Below, piece after piece: positions 43,324 to 53,398 of a DNA stretch of 64,000 nt. This DNA is from Isoetes taiwanensis. Taxonomy: Eukaryota > Streptophyta > Lycopodiopsida > Isoetales > Isoetaceae. How positions within the stretch are numbered: the stretch's first letter is position 1; the number at the start of each line of letters is the position of its first letter. The notes below the pieces were generated by a model that was not told the origin of the DNA, ran no database searches, and saw only the letters and a list, made by a program, of their open reading frames with translations. Made by a program: the position numbers and the translations under genes. The stretch lies in NCBI GenBank assembly GCA_021234155.1, contig JAJEKV010000010.1:24446700-24510699 (forward strand). The letters are read 5' to 3'.

Positions 43324-44225
43324 ATGTCTACACGATTTGGTGCCAATTTACTGACTTCTATTGAAGTGTTTAAGGGAGAAGGTGGATTCCAGATCTGGAA
43401 ACAAAGCATCACGCAAGTACTGGAGTTTGAAAATTTATGGTATCTTGTTGATGAAGATGCTGTCAAGGCTTCACCTGGATCAAGTACAGGAGATTCAAAT
43501 GCACAAGAAGGTGAGAGCTCAGAGGTTGGAGGACCAACAACAGGGGGGGGGAAGTAATACCAGTGGTGCTGTTACTTCAAGATTGACTGCAGGAGTTGCA
43601 GGACAAAGTGAAGCCATGAAGGTTATGGAAGCTCAGGCCATAATAACTAGCAAAGTTGGAGCAGCAATCAAACTGAAATTGAGAGGTATGAGTCCTAAGA
43701 AAATGTGGGAATATTTGATCAAACAATATGAAGTAAAGACCTCGTCACAGATAGATGTTTTAGAAAAAAAGCTTAGAAAGCTTAAGCTTTATGAGAAAGA
43801 TAATATGACAGACTATTTTGAAAAGTTTGATTCAATAATAGCTGATCTTGAAGGAGCTGGAATTGTATTGAATGAGGAGTATCAAATATTGTCTTTGGCT
43901 AGAGCTGTGTCTCACAATGTTCAGCTGGCCACCTTGATAAGAAACGTTGCCACTTCAAAAGAGCATGCTATAAGAATGATCAGGACTGAATTTGAGCAAA
44001 GGAGAAGTGGAGTTGAAGACAATGATCAATCTGCCGAAATCTTGTACGCTGCAAAAGCAAAAAGGAAAGGAAGTATCAGTAAAGAAAAACTTGGGCCATG
44101 TTTTAATTGCCATCAATATGGACATTTGAAAATTGACTGTCCCAATGAGACCAAGATAATAAAGTGCTTCAACTTGCGATGGTAAGGGACATATAGCAGC
44201 AAACTGTCCAAGCCCTAAGAGTGCA
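43324..44225 (+). pseudogene. Copia gag (two frameshifts)
   Basis: ATG 43324 opens a frame with FKGEGGFQIWKQSITQVLE, a typical Copia gag start. A run of nine G (43543-43551) shifts the frame; the protein continues through LRGMSPKKMWEYLIKQYE and the UBN2-like core. The first zinc knuckle is CFNCHQYGHLKIDC (about 44098-44139). A single extra T near 44173 breaks the second knuckle (CFN / CDGKGHIAANC). Two knuckles are slightly unusual; one is the norm in plant Copia. Confidence 0.9.
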
Positions 44226-46132
44226 GTTGGCAGGGGGCGTGGTAAGGATAGAAATGCCAATATCAGAGGAGGTTTTGGAAGAGGAAAATTCAGAGGAAAT
44301 CCAGCCATGAATATAGTACAAGAGAAGGAAAACAAGTTTATGATAATAGATTCAGGAGCAGAGAAAACCGTGACATGCAATTTAAAGCTTTTGAAAAATT
44401 GCAAGAAGTTTGGAGTTGGACACGTACAATTAGGAGATGGAGCATTACAAAAAATTGAGGACACTGGAGTTTTGGAGATTTTTGATCTAAAAGGAAAAGC
44501 TGTTGAGCTGAAGGAAGTTTTGTGCGTGCCCAATCTAGTTAGAAATCTAATTTCTGTATGTCAGTTAGTTGACCTTGGTTATAAGGTCGTGTTTGAGAAA
44601 CTCAAATGTAAAATTTTCTTTGGAAATGAATTAAAGTTTGTTGGAAAGAGAGTTGGCAATTTGTTTGGTCTTGATCTTGAGCATCTACCTACCTTGAATG
44701 TGATAGAATGTGCATCCTTAAATACTTGGCATGCTCGATTATGCCACACTAATATGATTAATGTGGAATTGATGGCAAACAAAGGCATGATAGCAGCAAA
44801 GAATGATGACATAAAGAAAACCTTATGTGCAGGCTGTATTTTAGGAAAGTAGACAAGGTTACCTTTTAAAAAGTCAACCAAAAGAGCAAAGGGAATCTTG
44901 GATTTAGTTCATACAAATTTGTGTGGACCTATAAATGTCACTAGCATGACTGGAAATAGATACTTCATGACATTTACAGACGATTTTAGCAGAAAGACTC
45001 AATGCTACTGTTTGAAAACAAAGGATCAGGCATATGATGCACTAAAACTTTTTGTTGCAGAAGTACAAACTCAAACAGGGAGGAAGGTGAAGTGCATAAG
45101 ATTAGACAGAGGAGTTTTGTATTTATCTTACGAATTTAAAAAAATTTGTGCTGACAAAGGAATTAGGAGGCAAATGACTTGCAGATTTTCTCCTCAACAA
45201 AATGGAGTGGCGGAAAGGAAAAATAGAACGATTCTAAATGCTGTTAGATCCATGATAAAATACTCAGGACTTCCAAATTTCGTCTGGGATGAGGCAGTAA
45301 AAGCTGCTGTTCACGTTCAAAATTTGTTACCAAATTCCAGCATAAATGGAGCTGTTCCAGAGATGTTATGGTCTGGAAAAATGCCCTGTTATGATCATTT
45401 AAGGGCATATGGCTGCCTTGCCTTTGCATATGTACCTAAGGAGTTGAGAAAAAAATTAGATAACAGAGCATGTATAACTTATTTGGTTGGATATGACTGG
45501 AACTCCAAAGGATGGAGATTATATGACCCTGAGAAAAGAAGAATTATAATCAGCCGTGATGTCATATTCGATGAGCAGCAATACTACAAAAAAATTCCAC
45601 AAGTTAACATGAAGAATACTGAGAACACAAATCTTATGGTACAGGAGGACAAAGGGGACACAATTATTCCTGAGGAGCATGCAAATAAACAAAGGATGGT
45701 TCACTTTGATGATGACAGTGAAATAGGTTATGAAGTGTCAGGGCAGCATGCTAGTAATGACTCATTGTCAGAAATTATGCAAGAGAATAATCAATTGGGA
45801 TCAGATCTGGACACTAAGTCTGAAGCAGAATTAGAGCAGGGAAATAAGACCACTGAAATTATAGAACAAAAAAGAAGGCCAAAAAGAACAGAAGCACAAA
45901 TTCTTAAGGATGAGAATAGAGAGTTGCTGGAATTGCATGGTAGAAACGAAGGTGGAAGAAGCAAGAGGCTTCAAACTCATGAAGGGGAATTACATAGTAT
46001 ATTTGATATACTTATTTTGGAAAATTCAGAGATACCAAGGAATTATCATGATGCAGTAACTGGAAAGAATGCAAAACAGTGGATAGAAGCAATGAATGAG
46101 GAAATGAATGCATTCAAGAGAACAAATATGTA
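44226..46132 (+). pseudogene. Copia pol: protease and integrase, with a TAG stop
   Basis: Protease motif MIIDSGAEKTVTC near 44339-44377. The GAG-pre-integrase segment has WHARLCH, then CAGCILGK and an in-frame TAG at 44850-44852 where related elements have Gln. Integrase core: HTNLCGP at about 44919-44938 has Asn in place of the first catalytic Asp; then TDDFSRK, RLDRG and NGVAERKNR with the Glu retained. Lacking the first acidic residue, this integrase would be inactive even without the stop. The frame runs into Helitron H10 after codon NMY. Confidence 0.93.
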
Positions 46133-49100
46133 CTAGTAACGGTGCCCAGCGTTGCTGGGCATAAGTTGGAAACTTGTAAATGATAAGGCAACAATAATAC
46201 TGAGTTGTTTCTCCAGCTATTGCAACTCCTCTATTCTTCCCTTTATGTTGGTATTAGCAGATTTTGTGCCATTTTATTCCATCCAAGACTTTAGAGTTTG
46301 CTTTTATCGTTTAGCATAGTGCCCATGACAATTTGGTTAGTTTTGTTCCAAGAATCTATTAGTTGATTGTGTTCAAAGAATGTATTGGTTTTGTATAATG
46401 AAATGCATAATTTATTTACGAAATGACATAAGCTTTACATGCAGCCAAGCATTATTGTAGATATTATTCTATTACATGCTAAGCATAAAAGGTCCTTTGG
46501 ACTTTCAAAAACATTAGTTTTGTATAGAAAACGAAGTTCAGCATTGCTGGGCTAAGTTTGGAACCTATCAATGAACAAAGACTATTCATAATATACATGA
46601 TGATACTATATGCATTTGGCCTAGATAATGTTTTTCTCTTGTGCCCTAGGTTGCTTGTGCATTTAGCCCGTAGTGTTTAATGTATAAGACATTATGTTGG
46701 TTCTTTGTCTTTAAAGAGTTTTTATTGGCTAGTCCCTTACATCATTTCCTTTCATTTAAATTCATTTTGCTTTCTTTCTTTTCCATTTCTTTGAAGTCAT
46801 TTTCTTGGTCATTGCTAATTTAAAAAGCTTTAGTTAACAATTATGATGGCGGCATTGAATTTGTTGAACGCTTTTAGATTATAGTGATTGCTCGTAGAAG
46901 TTTTGACCTTGATGCCAAAACTAAGATAATTATAATTAAGATAATTATTAAGGTTTGTTATATTATTGTATTTAGGTTAATTATAGTTAAGATAATTATT
47001 TAAGTTTGTTATTAGCTTGAAAGAAGTTAAATAACAAACCTAAAATATAAGTTGCCAAGCTTTCCCACTTATTAATCTTCAGAACGCTTAAAGAATAAGA
47101 CATAAGGACATTATTCCAAGTCTAAACTCTAGAAGGTGTGCTATTTTTGCAGAAATGTAGATTGAACAACATTTCTCATGGATGTACAATGTGAACAATA
47201 AAAAGTGCCAATTTGGGATTTGTACATCAAAGTATGAGACAGTTCCAATGCTCGATTTCGTTGCCTTAATGTAAGCATACCGTTCCTATTGTTTCCACCA
47301 TCATTATCCTGTCAAGTTTGAAATGGAATAAGAATGTGTGCTCATGTCATAAAAACACAGAGATGCAAATCTCTATGGGTCTTGCTAGCTACATAAAAGA
47401 GCCCGCAAAGGAATCAGGATGTCCATCTATGATAACAGCAAAAATTTTGACTCAAAACACACATGCCAAACTCAAAAGCTAATCATGACACAACAAATGC
47501 AAGCAGTACATGATCTTAATTTTCGGAAAAAGATATCATCTCAATTGACAGGATTATTGTGCACTTGTGCTGCTAAATGTGGTCCAAATACATACATAGT
47601 AAATGCTCCACTCCACCGATTGTTACAATCCATTCAACACCAAGGTCTGCAAATAAAGGAAATGGGATCAGGCTAGACCCATTGGCTACGACATCTCTTT
47701 TTGAAATGTATGGGCACATCATTTGAATATCTGTATAGCGTGTATACATGTCAACGAATTTGACCAGATTAAATGTTAGGCCAGACATTGACCATAGTTT
47801 AGGCAACCATAGACACTGAAGGCCATAAAAACCGGTCTCAAATTTCCTTATTCCCAATGGCTTCATGCTGCCCCAGCCAAAAAGAATTATGTAATGTAAT
47901 GAAAAGAATTTTATCTAAGGCAACTCTAGGCCTAGGCACATGGTAATATAACAGGTTAATGAAGTGCCAGGCATGCTTTTGATACTCCAACAAATATCCT
48001 GTAATGATATTTCCTGGCATGCTTTTGATACTCCAACAAATACAATTGGAGTGAAGTATGCCCGCATGATAGAAATGATAGAAATAAAATAAGAAATGCA
48101 AAATTCTAAGAAATGCATAATATAACCTTCATTTTGAGAACCTGAAATACACACCAGATATTGATTACATTGCCACTATATACCTCATTGAAATAAAGCT
48201 GCCCATCATGCTTGCTTGGACCTGCCAAATACATGACAACCACAAACGTCTATTGGAGGACCATTAGGAGAGCCACAAACATTAAGAGCTGGGGATAATG
48301 GCTATTACGGAATAATATGCCATTATTGTAAGAACCCAAGTATCATTATCCAGTGCCATTGTCCTGCCAAAGAATGTCGAATCATTTTAAGATTCTACAG
48401 ATGGGCATATGATCACGAAAAAATTATTGAGAGACTTCAAGATTACAAACTGTTCTTACAGGACTTCCAGCAAGGCCATAAGACATAAACTGCTCTTTTC
48501 AGAATGCTATTTTTTTGGTAGTCCAGAGGTATGTAGTGCGTCCTGGTGGCTATGTGTAAGGCATTCTTCTGCAACATCTAGTCAAGCACGTTTTACATAA
48601 GATTTGCAGCCAATTAACCATCTTCCAAGCTATGCAAGTCAAAGAAACCAGATTGCAAAGATCCGCCTTCCGTAGTGTTGGAGTGTTGCAACAGATATGA
48701 GACTTCTACAATAAGCAATTTGCATTTACCCCCGCAGACTCCTCCAAGTAATCTCTTCTTTCATACGTAAATGATGTGTAGCACAAAATAAGATAAAAGC
48801 AATAGAAAGCTTATGCAAGCCAAAGAAAGGGCACATCATAAGCAAGTGTGTACAGAGAACTACAATACAATGTAAATTCAGAAAGCATATAAAGGATTTG
48901 GTATGTTAATACATAGCGTATCAACCATTTGAAACACCATAAACACAAATAATCACTCACTCTCAATCTGTATAAAGGCCAAACTAAGAAATTGATGTTT
49001 AAGTTACGTTTCCTAATACAACTTTGATGTAGTCATGGCACATGACGTAGAATACTAACATATCTAGCAAAAGAAATGACAACATATACCCAAAGATAAA

Positions 49101-50447
49101 GTCTCCTGCAACCTTAGCATAGATCATTTTTTGCTGCTTGGAAAATCCCTGAAAAGCCATTTCCTGCTTAATCACTTCAAAGGGGGCCATTTTGCAACAT
49201 GTTAAATCTGTGTCAGCAGTAGAATACAGAGTATTTCATTCAAACTTATGGAACTTTGTTTAAATTTCTGATATCATAGCATGTACCACATCCGAAGTCC
49301 ATTTTGTAATAGCACCGAAAGTAACCTCGAAAATTAAACCACATCGGAGGAGCCAAGTAAGACTAAAGACCGCCCACAGCGTAGATATGATACCTGATAT
49401 TCTTTATTTAAAACAGACTGAAACTCTTTTGCAATGTCGACCTCTACGAAAAACAAATATGGAACATGAGACGCAAGCTTGGGCGGAATGGTACTATCCA
49501 AAAGAGAGGCGCTTCTAACAAAGATTAAACACCACATTCTCTCGCGGACAGACATTTGCGTAAAACTAAAACCCAATTGCCCCTTGCTCTCCTCTGCATA
49601 ACCCACCATCAAAATCCAAAAAACCGCACTTCTAACTCTAAATCTCAGGCTCTGATCCGCCATTTTGCAGCAGAAAACTCTGCCCACTGTTCTTCTGCCT
49701 TCACAGAATTAATTCTGGAACTTCAACGCATTATCCATTCTGATTTAATCCTGGTAAACTAAACCCTTGTTTTAGGTCCCATTTTATCGTAATCGAAGGC
49801 TTCATGAGGCATTTAACTCTTGGGTTGTCGGTTTTTATGGCCATATTTCAACCATGCTTTGCTCTAGACTTATTTAATGTGAAAGGGTTGATTTTGAACC
49901 CAAACCGTGTCTCGATTCTGCAGTCCTGTGAATGGGCTTTAAAGGCTGCAGTTTAGCATGCAGGACATTAATGCATTGGGTCTTCACCATATCTGCCTGT
50001 TCTGATATCCTTGCATACACAGTATAGTGTTCCTAAATCTGAATGATTCTAACCTGCTATGGCTTAAGAGAAGAGTGTTGCAGATCTTTCTAAGATTTCC
50101 CCATAGCTCACCATAGGATGCCATCGCCGAGCTCTATAGATTGTAGCTAATATGCTCTGCCTCGACAAAGGCAGGTCTGGAGAGAAAGTATGGAGGCGTG
50201 TTGTGCAGCTATGGCCTCCAAAGCTCGAACAAAACTCCAACTGCTCCAACATCCTTAAGCTTAGCCTCCAGCCGAGGCACAGAGCTACAACCACGGCACA
50301 GAGGTAATACAGGCGAAATCCATGGCCGCTATTTCAGGGCCCTAATACTATCGTCTGCAAGGAAATCCAAAATTTTAAGTGAAATCTGGGCCGTGGAAAG
50401 TTTTAGGGTTTTATGCACGACATACACTAAAACTTTATAATAAAGGA
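46133..50447 (-). mobile_element. Helitron H10 (4315 bp) in the Copia pol gene
   Basis: A46132 | CTAGTAACGGTGCCCAGCG ... AATAAAGGA | T50448. On its own strand the 5' end is TCCTTTATTATAAAG. Joining the flanks restores the codons for ...NMYDIVDQ, as expected at the integrase/RT linker, so there is no target duplication. An older copy of the 3' hairpin (TTCAGCATTGCTGGGC) lies inside at about 46529-46555. Gene-like fragments are at complement 49334-49687 and 48999-49190; the rest is AT-rich non-coding. Confidence 0.95.
48999..49687 (-). pseudogene. Captured gene fragments in Helitron H10
   Basis: A minus-strand ORF (49687-49334) includes MADQSLRFRVRSAVFWILMV and FFVEVDIAKEFQSVLNKEYQ followed by a donor-like CAG|GTATCA. 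A second stretch (49190-48999) begins MAPFEVIKQEMAFQGFSK and has a strongly hydrophobic end (FGYMLSFLLLDMLVFYVM). They look like successive exons of a membrane-associated host protein in Helitron sense orientation. Family not recognised. Confidence 0.45.
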
Positions 50448-51066
50448 TGATATTGTTGATCAGCCTGAAAACAAAAAATATTATAGGCAACAAATGGGTG
50501 TTCAGAATTAAGCCAGGAAGCAATGGTAAACCTAACAAATTTAAAGCAAGGTTAGTGGCACAAGGGTTTACTCAGAAACGTGGCTATGATTATGACGAGA
50601 CTTTTTCTCCGTTAGTCAAAATAAATAGTCTGAGAATTCTCTTGTCAATTGCAAACTCGTGTGATCTGGAGATACATCACATGGATGTCAGCACAACTTT
50701 TTTGAATGCAAAATTAGAAGAGGAGATATACTTGAGACAAGCGCCAGGTTTTGAAACAGAAAAAGGGAAAGTGTGGAAGCTAAAAAGAGCAGTATATGGT
50801 TTGAAACAATCCCCGAGGGAATGGTATAAATGCATGAATGGTTACTTGCAGGAGCAAGGATTTGAAAAGCTTAACTATGATGGAAATTTATACAGATTCA
50901 GAAACAGAGATGAATGGTGCATTATTGCTCTTTACGTTGATGATAACATAATGATTGCTAAAGGTACAGAAACTTTGAATTATCGTAAAGGCATTTTGAA
51001 TAAAAGATTCCAAATGACAGATCTTGGCGAATTAAGGAGATTCTTGGGTATTGAAGTATATAGAGA
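50448..51066 (+). pseudogene. Copia reverse transcriptase, first part
   Basis: After a one-base indel near 50475: NKWVFRIK, RLVAQGFTQKRGYDYDETFSP, HHMDVSTTFLNA (first Asp), AVYGLKQSPREWY and ALYVDDNIMI (catalytic YVDD at about 50935-50946). The frame enters Helitron H11 after GIEVYR. Confidence 0.95.
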
Positions 51067-53058
51067 CTAGTAATGGTACCCAGCCTTGCTGGGCATAAAT
51101 TAGGAACCTTTAATTTCTTTCTTTTTTTATTCTCCCTTTTTTTTTTCTAACCCCGTTCTCCCTCCCTTTGCCTTCCCTTTCCCCTTTCCCTTTTTTTCTT
51201 TCTCTTTTTCTTATCAGCTTTTTCCCTTCCTTTTTATCTTTCCCCGCTCTTCCCATTTTTCCACTACTCTCTTTCCCTTTCCTTTTCCCCTTCCTCTTCC
51301 TTTTCCTTTTCCTTTTCTCTTTCCCGTTTCTCATGCATTTTTTTTTCGCTCTTTTGCTTACCTTTTCATGTGCCCTTTTCTTCCTTTTCCCCACCCTCTT
51401 CCTCTTGATCACGTGCCATTTTCCCCATCTCTTTTCCCATTTCTCTCTCCTCTTTTTTTCCTCATGCTCTTTTTTGCTTTTCCCTTCTCCTTTTCCGCTT
51501 CCCTTTTTCCTTTCAACTTTCCATTCCCTTTTCATACTTTCCCCACCCTTTTGCTTTTTGATGTTCCCTTTTTCCCTTTCCTTTCTCTTTCCCCTTCCTT
51601 TACATTTTCCCTTTCACGTTCCCTTTTCGCTTTTCATATGCCTCTTTCCCCATCTTCTTCCCCTTTTCCCCTTTCCACTTTCTCCTTTCTTGTTTCTTTT
51701 TCTTTTCCCTTTCCCATACTCTTTTTTCCTTTCTTTCTTCTATTTCCTCACCCTTTCCCTCTTCCCTTTTTTTTCGTGTGCCCTTTTCTCCTTCCTCTTT
51801 TCCTATTCCTTGCTCCCTACCCTTTGTCTATTCTAATTCCCCCACCTTTTTCCTCATTTTTCCATCCTTTCCCTCTTCCTTTTTTCTCGATGCTCTTTTG
51901 CTTTCCTTTTTCTCTTTCTTCACCCTTTCTCTTTTCCCCTTTTTCACGCCCTTTCATTTTTTCTCTTTTTCTCGCTTCCCTTTTCTCAAGTTCTCTTTTT
52001 CCCTTTTCCCCTCTCTTTTTCCTTTTTACTTTTCTTTTTTTTTCATAGACTTTGCAACCTTTTCTTATTTTCCCTTACCTTTTTCTCCTTTTCTCACCTT
52101 TACTTCTTACCCTTCTCATGGTGCTCTTTTTTTTTTTCGTTCCCTTTCCCCCCTCGCCTATTCTATTCTTTTTTCTATTTTCTTTTATCTTTCCATTTTC
52201 CTTTTCTCCTTCTCTTTCCTTTTTCCTCTTACCTTTCCTTTATTCCTTTTCCTTTTTCCTTTTCCCTTTTCCCTTTTCCTTTTCCCTTTCATCGTTTTTC
52301 CTTTCCCTTCTCCTCTTCCTTTTCCTTTTTCCCTTTTTTCCTTTCATCGTTTTTTCCTTTTCCCTTCCCCTCTTCCTTTTCCCTTTCATCGTTTTTCCTT
52401 TTCCCTTCCCCTCTTCCTTTTCCCTTTTCCTTTTTCCTTTCATCTTTTTTCCTTTTCCTTTTCCCTTTTCCCTTTTCCCTTTTCCCTTTTCCCTTTCATC
52501 GTTTTTCCTTTTCCCTTCCCTTTTCCTTTTCCCTTTTCCCTTTTCCTTTCATCATTTTTCCTTTTCCCTTCCCTTTTCCGTTTCCCTTTTCCCTTTTCCT
52601 TTCATCGTTTTTTTTTCTTTTCCCTTCCCTTTTCCTTTTCCCTTTTCCCTTTTCCCTTTTCCGTTTTCCATTTTCCCTTTTCCGTTTTCCCTTTTCCCTT
52701 TCATCTTTTTCCTTTTCCCTTCCCCTTTTCCTTTTCCCTTTTCCCTTTCATAGTTTTCCCTTTTCCCTTTCATCGTTTTTCCTTTTCCCTTCCCCTTTTC
52801 TGTTTCCCTTTTCCCTTTTCCCTTTCATCGCTTTTTTTTCCTTTCCCTTCCCCTTCCCCTTCCCCTTTTCCCTTTTCCCTTTTCCCTTTTCCCTTTTCCC
52901 TTTTCCTTTTCCTTTTTCCTTTTCCCTTTCATATTGAAGCCATAGTCAAGATGAAATTTTAGTTGAAGACACGCACACATCATCTCCACCATTGGTCAAT
53001 CAAATCCTCGACCGTCCGATTTAGGGTGCGGTCCATTACACAACATTATAATATAAGA
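51067..53058 (-). mobile_element. Helitron H11 (1992 bp), polypurine body, in Copia RT
   Basis: A51066 | CTAGTAATGGTACCCAGCC ... AATATAAGA | T53059; its own 5' end is TCTTATATTATAATGTTGTG. Excision restores the codons for EVYRDRNKQVLGL exactly. The hairpin is TACCCAGCCTTGCTGGGC with a shortened stem. The interior is pyrimidine-rich on plus, hence purine-rich on the Helitron sense strand. Confidence 0.96.
51110..52930 (-). repeat. Polypurine tract of Helitron H11 (~1.8 kb)
   Basis: Plus strand is C/T with rare A/G. From about 52245 to 52930 it becomes a near-regular CCTTTTCC array with spaced TTTCATCGTTTTT blocks, about a dozen, absent from the other tracts. ORFs here are artefacts. Confidence 0.95.
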
Positions 53059-53398
53059 TAGAAACAAGCAAGTGTTAGGACTGAGTCAAAGAATGCATAT
53101 TGAAAACATGCTGGAAAAATTTGGGATGAAGGACTGCAATTGTGCAGATACACCAATAATACCCGGACATAAGATATCAGAGCAGCAGTGTCCCCAGACA
53201 GAAGAAGAGATAAGAAAATGGAAAAAACACCTTATAGGTCTCTTATTGGATGCTTATCCTATGTTGCTAATTGCACCAGGCCCGACATAGCGTTTGTTGT
53301 AAACTTGCTGAGTAGGTACAATCATAATCCGGGAAAAATACATTGGATTGCAGCAAAGCGTATATTGAGGTATCTAAAAGGCACAATGGACTTTGGAA
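53059..53398 (+). pseudogene. Copia reverse transcriptase, second part
   Basis: Contains VLGLSQRMHIENMLEKFGM and, after a frameshift in an A run near 53222-53227, YRSLIGCLSYVANCTRPDIA and RILRYLKGTMDFGI, all standard Copia C-terminal RT. The frame enters Helitron H12. Confidence 0.95.

Noticed and set aside
51168-52962. A 394-codon plus-strand ORF
   Set aside because: Polypyrimidine artefact in Helitron H11; residues are almost only F, P, S, L.
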